Shown: positions 39,850-47,911 of the stretch, piece by piece
Numbering within the stretch: position 1 is the stretch's first letter
How the letters are laid out: every line of letters starts with the position of its first letter
Source of the DNA: Candidatus Dojkabacteria bacterium
GTDB lineage: Bacteria > Patescibacteriota > Dojkabacteria > B142 > JAFGFJ01
Direction of reading: 5' to 3'
Length of the DNA stretch: 50,854 bases
Assembly: GCA_016931155.1 (NCBI GenBank)
Contig: JAFGFJ010000004.1
Coordinates: forward strand, 1-50,854
Translations under genes and position numbers: made by a program
Notes under the pieces: generated by a model
What the model saw: the letters and a program-made list of their open reading frames with translations, nothing else
Databases searched by the model: none
Told to the model about the DNA's origin: nothing

Positions 39850-40950
39850 TCAAATTATTATTCTTCCATCAACAAGAACCACTTTGCCATCAACAACAAT
39901 TTTCGAACCCTTAGTATTTTCCCCCGATATGCCACTTCCCATATCTTTCACAATATCCCAATGAATTGCACTACGATTTTTGCCTCCTCCTTCCTTGCCT
40001 TCATATGCCTTCCCAAGTGCAGTATGAATTGTCCCCCCAATTTTTTCATCAAAAAGAGTATTGTTCATAAATCTTTTTATTCCATAATTTGCAGCTATGG
40101 AAAATTCTCCTACTCTTCTCGCCCCTGGATCAATGTCCAGGGAAGCTTTTAGAGTGTCTTCTCCTTTTTCAGCACTGAATTTTATTACTTTTCCTTTTTT
40201 GAACCAAAGACGGATTCCCTTCACTTCTTTGTTCATTCTAATACTAGGAAACTCGTAGTATATATATCCATCCACACTATTCTCAAGAGGAGCACCAAAA
40301 ACTTCACCAGCTGGGATATTATTAAACTGCCTTGTGTCAGGAACGAAATATCTTTTCCTGAAACTCATCTTAAGATCCGTTTGATTTCCTACAACATGTA
40401 TTTCTTTTGTGTTGTCCAAAATCTTTTTCATTTTTTCAAGTTTTTTATGAATACTGGAATAATCCTGAAGACAAGCATTAAAATAGAAATCTTCGAGATC
40501 TTCAAGACTCATATTGGATTCTTGAGCCATTGAGTGAGTCGGATAATATAGTAGTGTCCAGGTTTTCTTCAAAAGCTTATCCATAATTGGACGTGATACT
40601 TTCTGTCTAATTATTACCTTCTTTGGATCAACTTCACTCAGATCTCTACTATTTGAATCAGCCACAATTGTCACCACTTTATCACACCACCCAATAAGAA
40701 ATTCTGTGATTTCCGGTTTTCTCTCAAGCATTTCCTTCGATGCATGATCATAAAAAAATTTCCCCGTGTCAGGAAGCCAGGTATCAACATGAATATTCGA
40801 CTGCTTAAGCACTCCATACTTGTAGACTTCCTTTGCTAATGGCGATCCAAGAGGATCTGTCAACCTCAACAAGATATTATCACCCTTTTTTGCAGAGACT
40901 GCTTTATCGATTATAAACCTGGCAAGTTTGGTATTTCTTGGATCAATCAT
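39850..40950 (-). CDS. M29-family aminopeptidase
   Basis: MIDPRNTKLARFIIDKAVSAKKGDNILLRLTDP; IPAGEVFGAPLENSVDGYIYYE; GGTIHTALGKAYEG...SAIHWDIVKDM; start adjusted to 40950. Confidence 0.9.
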   Translation of the reverse strand: MIDPRNTKLARFIIDKAVSAKKGDNILLRLTDPLGSPLAKEVYKYGVLKQSNIHVDTWLPDTGKFFYDHASKEMLERKPEITEFLIGWCDKVVTIVADSNSRDLSEVDPKKVIIRQKVSRPIMDKLLKKTWTLLYYPTHSMAQESNMSLEDLEDFYFNACLQDYSSIHKKLEKMKKILDNTKEIHVVGNQTDLKMSFRKRYFVPDTRQFNNIPAGEVFGAPLENSVDGYIYYEFPSIRMNKEVKGIRLWFKKGKVIKFSAEKGEDTLKASLDIDPGARRVGEFSIAANYGIKRFMNNTLFDEKIGGTIHTALGKAYEGKEGGGKNRSAIHWDIVKDMGSGISGENTKGSKIVVDGKVVLVDGRIII

Positions 40951-41060
40951 TCTAAATACATTAAATATAGATATTAATGACAATCAAAAGGTGTGTGAGT
41001 TACTATGGATTCTACATCATTTCTGGTTTAGCTTCCAGAGCGTGTGAGCCGGGTAAATAT

Positions 41061-42329
41061 TTAGAGTTTTAATAAATCCCCAAGTCTGTTTAAATCTTTC
41101 CTCGGGCTTATTCCGACAAGAAGCAGATTATCTTTATTCAGTAATTTCTCCCACACATTGACTACTTCCTCTTTGGTTACAGATAAAATCTTCGTTTTTG
41201 CTTCTTCAATAGAAATAACTTCCTCAGTTAGAAGCTCTTGTATACCGTGCCATAAGGCCATATCGTCCGTTGTTTCCAGACCGGTTACAAGATTCCCAAC
41301 AAGATAATTTTTTGCTCTTTCCAATTCATCTTCCCCAAAATTTCCACTTCTTAACACTCCAAGTTCTTTTACAACAGCCTCAACAGCTGCCTCAACTCTT
41401 TTATTGTCTACGCCAAGCCCAACAAGATAGGAACCCGTTTCGTCAAGCATTTCAATGTGTGAATATACGTAATATGCAAGCCCAAGCTGATCTCTAATTA
41501 CCTGAAAAAGTCTTGATCCGAATCCTTCAGATAGAATGGCATTCCCTACTTGAGCTGCAAACCTTTCCTTATCCTTGCGGGAAACCCCAAAACCTCCAAG
41601 AACAAGATGAGTCTGTTCCACCTCTTTATTAAAAATAAATAATTCTGATTCAACTTTTCTCGTCTCGTACATCTCACACTCCGCATACTTCCCGGCAGCA
41701 AGCTCACCAAAAAGTTCACCAATCTGTTCCTCCGATTCTCCAGGCTCTATTCCACCTGCAACAACAACCATTACATTTTCCCCAACATAATAAGAATTAA
41801 CAAAATCTTGAAAAGCTTTTCTTGGCATCTTTGATACTGTATCTATTGTGCCAGTGATAAATCTTCCCAATGGATGTTTTCCATATAGTTTTTGATCGAA
41901 AAGTTCAGGAGCTTTTCTCATGGGAAGATCTTCATACATCCTTATTTCCTCGATTATCACTCCCCTTTCTTTATCTATTTCCTTTTCTTCAAATACAGAA
42001 TTTTTAATTATGTCTGCAAGAATATCAATTGCATGCTTGAATTTCTCTTTCGGAACCTTAATGAAATATCCAGTATAATCCTGAGATGTAAATGCATTCG
42101 ATGTACCCCCAAGATTCTCAATCTCCATTCCAATGATTTTGCTCGTTGGACGCTTTTTCGTACCCTTAAAAAACGTATGTTCAACAAAATGCGCAAGTCC
42201 GGCATACTCGTCACTTTCAAACCTTGAACCAACACGTACAAGCACCATAACAGTCGCACTTTGACTATCCTTATCAGTAACAGTAAGCATTTTAAGCCTA
42301 TTTTTTAATCTTTTTGTGGATACTTTCAT
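41061..42329 (-). CDS. M16-family zinc peptidase
   Basis: YAGLAHFVEHTFFKGTKKRPT (HxxEH), GGTSNAFTSQDYTGYFIKVPKE, inactive-half-like C-terminus. Confidence 0.93.
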   Translation of the reverse strand: MKVSTKRLKNRLKMLTVTDKDSQSATVMVLVRVGSRFESDEYAGLAHFVEHTFFKGTKKRPTSKIIGMEIENLGGTSNAFTSQDYTGYFIKVPKEKFKHAIDILADIIKNSVFEEKEIDKERGVIIEEIRMYEDLPMRKAPELFDQKLYGKHPLGRFITGTIDTVSKMPRKAFQDFVNSYYVGENVMVVVAGGIEPGESEEQIGELFGELAAGKYAECEMYETRKVESELFIFNKEVEQTHLVLGGFGVSRKDKERFAAQVGNAILSEGFGSRLFQVIRDQLGLAYYVYSHIEMLDETGSYLVGLGVDNKRVEAAVEAVVKELGVLRSGNFGEDELERAKNYLVGNLVTGLETTDDMALWHGIQELLTEEVISIEEAKTKILSVTKEEVVNVWEKLLNKDNLLLVGISPRKDLNRLGDLLKL

Positions 42330-42342
42330 AAATTGAAGGATA

Positions 42343-43011
42343 CTATTTCTTCTTTTTTTTCTTCTTTTTCTTTTTGTCCTTTTTTGCTATATCTTTCCCG
42401 TTGCTTTCATCGATTACTAAAATCTCCTCAACAAAAGGCTTTCTTCTTCGCTGAAACATATTTTTAAGCTTCATTAATCCTCTCTTGATATCCGAACTTA
42501 AAGAAAATTCCTTTCTACCAGAATACTCTACCGGGCTTCTGTCTATCTCTTTTATTTCGAATTTCTCTTCATTTGGCTCAACACTGACCCCGATTCTCAG
42601 ATCAGAAGGCCTCACCTCATTGACTTTTGGACTTACCGAAAGAGTCAATGTCATTTCTACCCCTTCCTTACCTGTAAAATTTACAATAGGAATATTTACA
42701 CCTCCCTTCGGTTCCTCCAGGAATCCTTCGTCATCAAAAACCTCATCCGGTCTTATCAACATATAAAGAAGAACAAAAGGAATTCCAAGAAAGAAAGTCG
42801 CAATAGCTATGACAAGAGAATGTATCGGGTTTACATATCTCTTTTTAGCATCAAAATACACCCAGAAAACAACCACCATCCATAGCAAGACAACGTAGGC
42901 AATAAAGACGAAAATGATTATTTTATAATTTAACCCTTCATTGAAATTTATGAAGTCAATTATGGCGTCATACATGGAAGGTGATAAATAGTAAAATAAA
43001 AAATAACACAC
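42343..43011 (-). CDS. Hypothetical membrane protein with a polylysine C-terminus
   Basis: Two TM segments near the N-terminus; ends IAKKDKKKKKKKKKK. Confidence 0.7.
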   Translation of the reverse strand: MCYFLFYYLSPSMYDAIIDFINFNEGLNYKIIIFVFIAYVVLLWMVVVFWVYFDAKKRYVNPIHSLVIAIATFFLGIPFVLLYMLIRPDEVFDDEGFLEEPKGGVNIPIVNFTGKEGVEMTLTLSVSPKVNEVRPSDLRIGVSVEPNEEKFEIKEIDRSPVEYSGRKEFSLSSDIKRGLMKLKNMFQRRRKPFVEEILVIDESNGKDIAKKDKKKKKKKKKK

Positions 43012-43050
43012 TTGATCGGAGGTTACAAATTTTTGCTCGAATTATTTGTA

Positions 43051-43623
43051 CTATCCTTCTTCTGCTTTACTTGTATAGGTTCCTGACTCAGTGTTCAATT
43101 TGATAAATTCTCCCATTTTTAAAAAAAGAGGAACCTGAACTTTGTATCCAGTCTCTAAAACAGCTTCTTTCATAGCATTACTTGAAGTATCCCCTTTTAC
43201 AGCATCACTTGTCTGCTCTATTTTCAAGACAACCGATTTCGGAATTTCAATACCAACCGGCTTATCATTAATGAATAATACAACTACTTTTGTTCCTTCC
43301 TTTATAAAATTCCGCTCCCAGCTCAACTCCGAAAAAGGAAAACTGAATTGGGAAAAGTCGTCTTTGTCCATAAAATAAACAGAAGAATCATCTGCGTAAA
43401 GATATTGTGCTTCCTTTCTGTGAGCATCAGCAAGTTCCACCCTTTCCGAGCTGGAAAAAGTTTTTTCCACAATTGAACCGGTATTTACATTTTTCCCTTT
43501 AATTCTTATTGTTGCCATTCCACGCCCCTTCTTCATGTGACTATATTCAAGCACAAGATAGCTCTCCCCACCTGTAGTGAAAATCATGCCCTTACGTAAA
43601 TCGTTGGAAGGTACGACAATTGC
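43051..43623 (-). CDS. efp: Translation elongation factor P
   Basis: PSNDLRKGMIFTTGGESYLVLEYSHMKKGRGMATIRIKGKNVNTGSIVEKTF...YLYADDSSVYFMD...VLETGYKVQVPLFLKMGEFIKLNTESGTY; start adjusted to MAIVV. Confidence 0.93.
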   Translation of the reverse strand, partial: AIVVPSNDLRKGMIFTTGGESYLVLEYSHMKKGRGMATIRIKGKNVNTGSIVEKTFSSSERVELADAHRKEAQYLYADDSSVYFMDKDDFSQFSFPFSELSWERNFIKEGTKVVVLFINDKPVGIEIPKSVVLKIEQTSDAVKGDTSSNAMKEAVLETGYKVQVPLFLKMGEFIKLNTESGTYTSKAEEG

Positions 43624-44032
43624 CATGGATAGAAACAACAAACTTACCTTGGAAAGAAATAATTAGTTAAAAGTGCAAGAAAGTTTTAACACAATTTGGA
43701 GAATAATAAAAGAGGAAAAAACTGACTACACAGAGCTGACAGGTATCTGGTGTAACTTATCGGCAATGTTTAGCCAGCGATATTTGTGCAATTATATAAA
43801 AGTGATATAATAACGGAGTGTGATTTGTTTTGTATTTAAGTCAAATTACAATTCTACGATGCAAGGATATCCTGAAAAGACTTGTGCAATTGTGAAATTT
43901 CGTAGAATCAGAGAGTTTTGTGTCAATTTAGAGAAGAAGGACTTGATTGTCTTGATATAATAATTGCTCGAGAAAAATGCACACACCACAAAGCAAATCC
44001 CAAATAACTTCATAATTCTTTGTTTATTCAAT

Positions 44033-45550
44033 ATGGGACAAGAAACCAGAGAAGTTAAACAAACTGATTCAAAAATTAATGTTCAAAGAGTCGAGCCGGT
44101 AAGATTAAGCCGGGAGGACGTAACTTATTTACTTGGGCAGGAAAATATTAGCTACGTTCAATCACATGCTGATCAGCCCGAATTACATACACTATTAAAT
44201 GAACTTATCCCTTCAGAACACAATCACTTTTGTATCTGTGGTAAACCTGTCACAAATAGTGTCACAAAGCTAATAAGATCAAGAATAGAAGCCCCTACTG
44301 TATCTTTGGAAGAACACCCATATCATACCTCACCAGAATCATTCAAAGAGTTTTTAAATAGCCAAAGTGCCAGAATCATTGCTATGACCGATCGATGTAC
44401 ACCTGCCTGCAGTTTCTGTGGAAATCCCGATAAAGGACCGATATCTAAAAAGATGTCAGTATCATTTATTCGCACACTTCTCGAAGAAAAAAATCCATTT
44501 AACCAAGACCTCAATATACCACTTAAATCAGGTGATGACAGACTCACTAAAGATAATTACTATGCTATTACTGATCCTTTCGACTGGCAAGATAGAGTTT
44601 TCGACTACGTTTCAATCATGCAACTAGCTCTTGATAATCAGCGATGTTTATATACAAGCACCGCAGTCCCAATAGGCACTGAAATTACAGTTATAAGAGC
44701 AATAGAATTTTTACTTGATAATGAGGTACCTTGGGTTTTTAGACTAAGTCGTGGTTCTGAGAATGCCAAAAGAGTTGACTCAATTCTTGAATTTTTACAC
44801 ACAAAATACGGGAAAAAATTTCAAGACTTAATAAATTGTGGCTATCTGACGAATGAAGATAGAACAACGTTTTATGATAATGGCAGAGTGCTTGCAGGTC
44901 AAATCAGAAAAGGTATAGAACCTGATTTTGAGTCACTATTATTAGCACCAAGTTGTTATGATGGAGTTATAATTGGAGTTGACAAAGTAATTAATACTTT
45001 TGTTACACTACACTCAGAAACAGACCCATTAGGTGCTTCATATCTTCCGCTTAATCCAACACTGGAAGATAATATTGTTATACCTGTCCCCAGATTTATT
45101 AATGAAATGTATATTGATCAAGAAGGAAATTTACCAAAGGGATTTATATTTAACCCACATAGTGGCGAGTATATTGTTACTGATATCGGTTTTGACGATC
45201 CAGATCCAAATTTCAGAAGAGTAGCAAAATGCAGGTATATATCCTTTGCTTTAGGGGCAATAGTCAGAAAACTAATAGCTATTCAACAAAATACATTTCA
45301 GGATTACGATACAGATCCTACTGAGGCTGTCAGTATGGAAAAATTACAAGAATTATTTAATGACAGTGAACTTAGAAAAGATGTCGTACTAAATTGTGTT
45401 CTTGACTTACTAAAAGAATTATATCCTCAGGATGAAACGAATGTAGTTATACCACCAATAGTACAAAAATTCATCGATAAACAGTTTACCGAAGAAGAAC
45501 TAATTAAGAAATTTCTGAAGTTTTTTATGTTCGTGGGCAACAATACTTAG
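44033..45550 (+). CDS. Radical-SAM-like protein of unknown function
   Basis: AMTDRCTPACSFCGNP is a CX3CX2C motif with an aromatic before the third Cys; start taken as MGQETREV at 44033. Confidence 0.65.
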   Translation: MGQETREVKQTDSKINVQRVEPVRLSREDVTYLLGQENISYVQSHADQPELHTLLNELIPSEHNHFCICGKPVTNSVTKLIRSRIEAPTVSLEEHPYHTSPESFKEFLNSQSARIIAMTDRCTPACSFCGNPDKGPISKKMSVSFIRTLLEEKNPFNQDLNIPLKSGDDRLTKDNYYAITDPFDWQDRVFDYVSIMQLALDNQRCLYTSTAVPIGTEITVIRAIEFLLDNEVPWVFRLSRGSENAKRVDSILEFLHTKYGKKFQDLINCGYLTNEDRTTFYDNGRVLAGQIRKGIEPDFESLLLAPSCYDGVIIGVDKVINTFVTLHSETDPLGASYLPLNPTLEDNIVIPVPRFINEMYIDQEGNLPKGFIFNPHSGEYIVTDIGFDDPDPNFRRVAKCRYISFALGAIVRKLIAIQQNTFQDYDTDPTEAVSMEKLQELFNDSELRKDVVLNCVLDLLKELYPQDETNVVIPPIVQKFIDKQFTEEELIKKFLKFFMFVGNNT

Positions 45551-45583
45551 TTTTTTCCAGATTCTTTTTCGATTCTTATCGAG

Positions 45584-45669
45584 TGCCGAGGGAGGGAATC
45601 GAACCCTCACGAGTTTTAAGGCTCACCGGATTTTGAGTCCGACGCGTCTACCAGTTCCGCCACCTCGGC
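45584..45669 (-). tRNA. tRNA-Leu (anticodon CAA)
   Basis: Minus strand GCCGAGGTGGCGGAACTGGTAGACGCGTCGGACTCAAAATCCGGTGAGCCTTAAAACTCGTGAGGGTTCGATTCCCTCCCTCGGC+A; long variable arm; CCA not encoded. Confidence 0.95.
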
Positions 45670-45791
45670 CTGCTCCAGTATTATATCAGTTCATCAACAC
45701 AGTATGAAATTAATCATCTTTATTAGTCATAAAATGGAAAAATAGTCATAGCATGCAAAAAAACTGGATAATTCCAGAATTATTGCAGTTA

Positions 45792-46400
45792 TTAATTAAA
45801 ATCGGAAGGGATATTAATAGACGGAGATACACCAGTAATGCCTGTAGTGACTCTACTTATCTCTCCGTATCTGTTTTTCATAACATACATAGCTCCCAAT
45901 TCTTTTACTCGATCCAATAATTTCTTACTGCAATCTGAAGAAGTGTGAAAGAATACATGGTGGTAAGGGACTTCCTTATCTTGCTCCATCTGTCTCAATC
46001 GTTCCAACATTTCAAGACCATTCATTTTCTCATCGGGACTTTCCGATATCATCCTCATCCTGTTGTCACAAAGGATAATTAATTGCGCCCCTGGATAATC
46101 ATTTTCGAATTGCTTCAAGAATCTAATCGCATCATATCCGTCTCCCGCATGATATTTTTTTACTTCCCCGAACAATAAATTCAATATATCCTCTGCGTGT
46201 TCATGAATAGTATGATCATCATCAACACATAAAAACCCTGCAAAATGATCCAGCTTTCGTGCCTCCGGAGCAGGAATTTTATCATGCAGTAGTTTCTTTG
46301 GAAGGATTTGCTCCCCACAAAGTGTATCTGCTTTGCACATAACAATACGATTATTAACAGAAAGTTGCGGAAGTTTACAGAAAAAACAAAAGAAATACAA
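45792..46400 (-). CDS. Stand-alone response-regulator receiver-domain protein (true start possibly downstream of 46400)
   Basis: FLCVDDDHTIHEHAEDIL (acidic triad), LIILCDNRMR (phospho-Asp position), FFHTSSD, MYVMKNR (conserved Lys). Confidence 0.75.
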   Translation of the reverse strand: MYFFCFFCKLPQLSVNNRIVMCKADTLCGEQILPKKLLHDKIPAPEARKLDHFAGFLCVDDDHTIHEHAEDILNLLFGEVKKYHAGDGYDAIRFLKQFENDYPGAQLIILCDNRMRMISESPDEKMNGLEMLERLRQMEQDKEVPYHHVFFHTSSDCSKKLLDRVKELGAMYVMKNRYGEISRVTTGITGVSPSINIPSDFN

Positions 46401-46429
46401 GAGTTTTACATTTTTTTGACATCGTTCTA

Positions 46430-46843
46430 TTATCCTTTTCTGCCTTTCACTTCGTCCCCCACTGCTTGAGAGATCTGCATACCTGCAAGACGGGTAAGAA
46501 AATTCCTGCGTGCAAGTATAGCCTGATCGTAACGCCCTCCGACTTGCATTTCAACCGCATTTCTTTGTGCATAGAGTCGTTTTACCATAGCATCAAGTTG
46601 GTCTTTTTGACGTACAGTTGTAGATATTTGCTCTCTTATTTGAGCTTTAACCTGTGGGGGATATCTTCTGTCATTTGCCTTAGATTGGAGATCTTTTATT
46701 CTCGCCTGAAGTTTTGCCCTATTGTCAAGAAGCTCACTAAGTTTTGACTGAATTTGTTCTTTCTGAGCAGAAATTGTTTCTCTTTTCTGTGATTCTAGCC
46801 CCTTTATCTCTGCTTTTATTGCACTAGGATTTGGAATTCCCAT
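46430..46843 (-). CDS. Small coiled-coil protein
   Basis: Heptad-rich KAEIKGLESQKRETISAQKEQIQSKLSELLDNRAKLQARIKDLQSKAND; typical codon usage and operon spacing. Confidence 0.7.
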   Translation of the reverse strand: MGIPNPSAIKAEIKGLESQKRETISAQKEQIQSKLSELLDNRAKLQARIKDLQSKANDRRYPPQVKAQIREQISTTVRQKDQLDAMVKRLYAQRNAVEMQVGGRYDQAILARRNFLTRLAGMQISQAVGDEVKGRKG

Positions 46844-46858
46844 TTTGAATCAACCAGA

Positions 46859-47203
46859 TTATTCGTTTAGAGGACTTCTTATGTAGTTTTCTCTGAATTC
46901 CATAAGAACCTGTACTATTTTTTGTTCAAGATTTTCAATTGAATCCATTAGAAACGAGAGAAGCGCATCCTGATCTGCAGAACGATTGATTAATTCATCA
47001 AACTTAGACTTCTGATCATTTGTGAGCATTGGCTCAAAATAGGCAACAAGATTGTCTCCGAATTCATTGTATAGCTTATCAGCTTCCTGTTCGAGAAAAA
47101 CAGCCTCTACTTGATTTCCATGCTTCTCCTGAACAATTTGTCTCATAAAACTCATGACATTTTCATCTCTTACTTCATTGTTTGAGGTCTGCGGAGCCGC
47201 CAT
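46859..47203 (-). CDS. Hypothetical small helical protein
   Basis: 114-aa ORF co-oriented with its neighbour; helical, acidic. Confidence 0.7.
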   Translation of the reverse strand: MAAPQTSNNEVRDENVMSFMRQIVQEKHGNQVEAVFLEQEADKLYNEFGDNLVAYFEPMLTNDQKSKFDELINRSADQDALLSFLMDSIENLEQKIVQVLMEFRENYIRSPLNE

Positions 47204-47284
47204 TGCTTTGTTTTATAATTTATAGAAGAATATTACACAAAATTGAAAATAATGTCGAATTAAAGTATCTTATTAGTAGACATA

Positions 47285-47911
47285 ATGAAACAACCGATAA
47301 TTGTTCTTAAAGTAATTTTAACATTTTTACTGTCAGCAGTGTCGATCACATATTTCGCAGATCAACTAAGACAGGATAAAACAAATGCACAGGAGGTACT
47401 CCAGTCCGTTGTTGTATCAGTGAATGTGAGAGTCGGCAAAATCAGCTTCACTGTCTACCCCGAGAAAAGAATTCCTCCGACAGGAAACTGGAGTACAAGA
47501 ATGAGCGTCCAGATTAGACAAGCTGGAACGACCGTTCCAATTATTCAAAGAGATAATGTTACCACAGATTCTAATGGCTACGGGGAGATTATCCTTTCAG
47601 ACAGCGAAATCTTAAACCCTGGTGTTTACGATTTTTCGTTTAAGGGAATCTCTCATTTGAGAAAAAACTATTATTCTTATACCATTTCTAGTCTTGAACC
47701 CTATTTAAATTTTACTACAAACAGGGAATATCTCCTTGCTGGAGAAACCAGTGTCATTGTTGATAATTATGTAAATTCTTTGGATGTTTCTACTGTAGTA
47801 AAAAACTTCTATAAAACCAACATACAAAATGACCTGAATAGAGATGGCCAGGTAAATTCACTTGACCTTAGTAACCAAATAATTAATTTATACAAGTTCG
47901 GAGACACATGA
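47285..47911 (+). CDS. Exported protein with a C-terminal dockerin-like domain
   Basis: Signal-like N-terminus; VNSLDVSTVVKNFY...DLNRDGQVNSLDLSNQIINLYK (dockerin-like duplicated segment). Confidence 0.75.
   Translation: MKQPIIVLKVILTFLLSAVSITYFADQLRQDKTNAQEVLQSVVVSVNVRVGKISFTVYPEKRIPPTGNWSTRMSVQIRQAGTTVPIIQRDNVTTDSNGYGEIILSDSEILNPGVYDFSFKGISHLRKNYYSYTISSLEPYLNFTTNREYLLAGETSVIVDNYVNSLDVSTVVKNFYKTNIQNDLNRDGQVNSLDLSNQIINLYKFGDT

Noticed and set aside
45584-45669. tRNA-Leu as an integration hotspot
   Set aside because: No integrase, phage genes or duplicated tRNA 3' end flank it.
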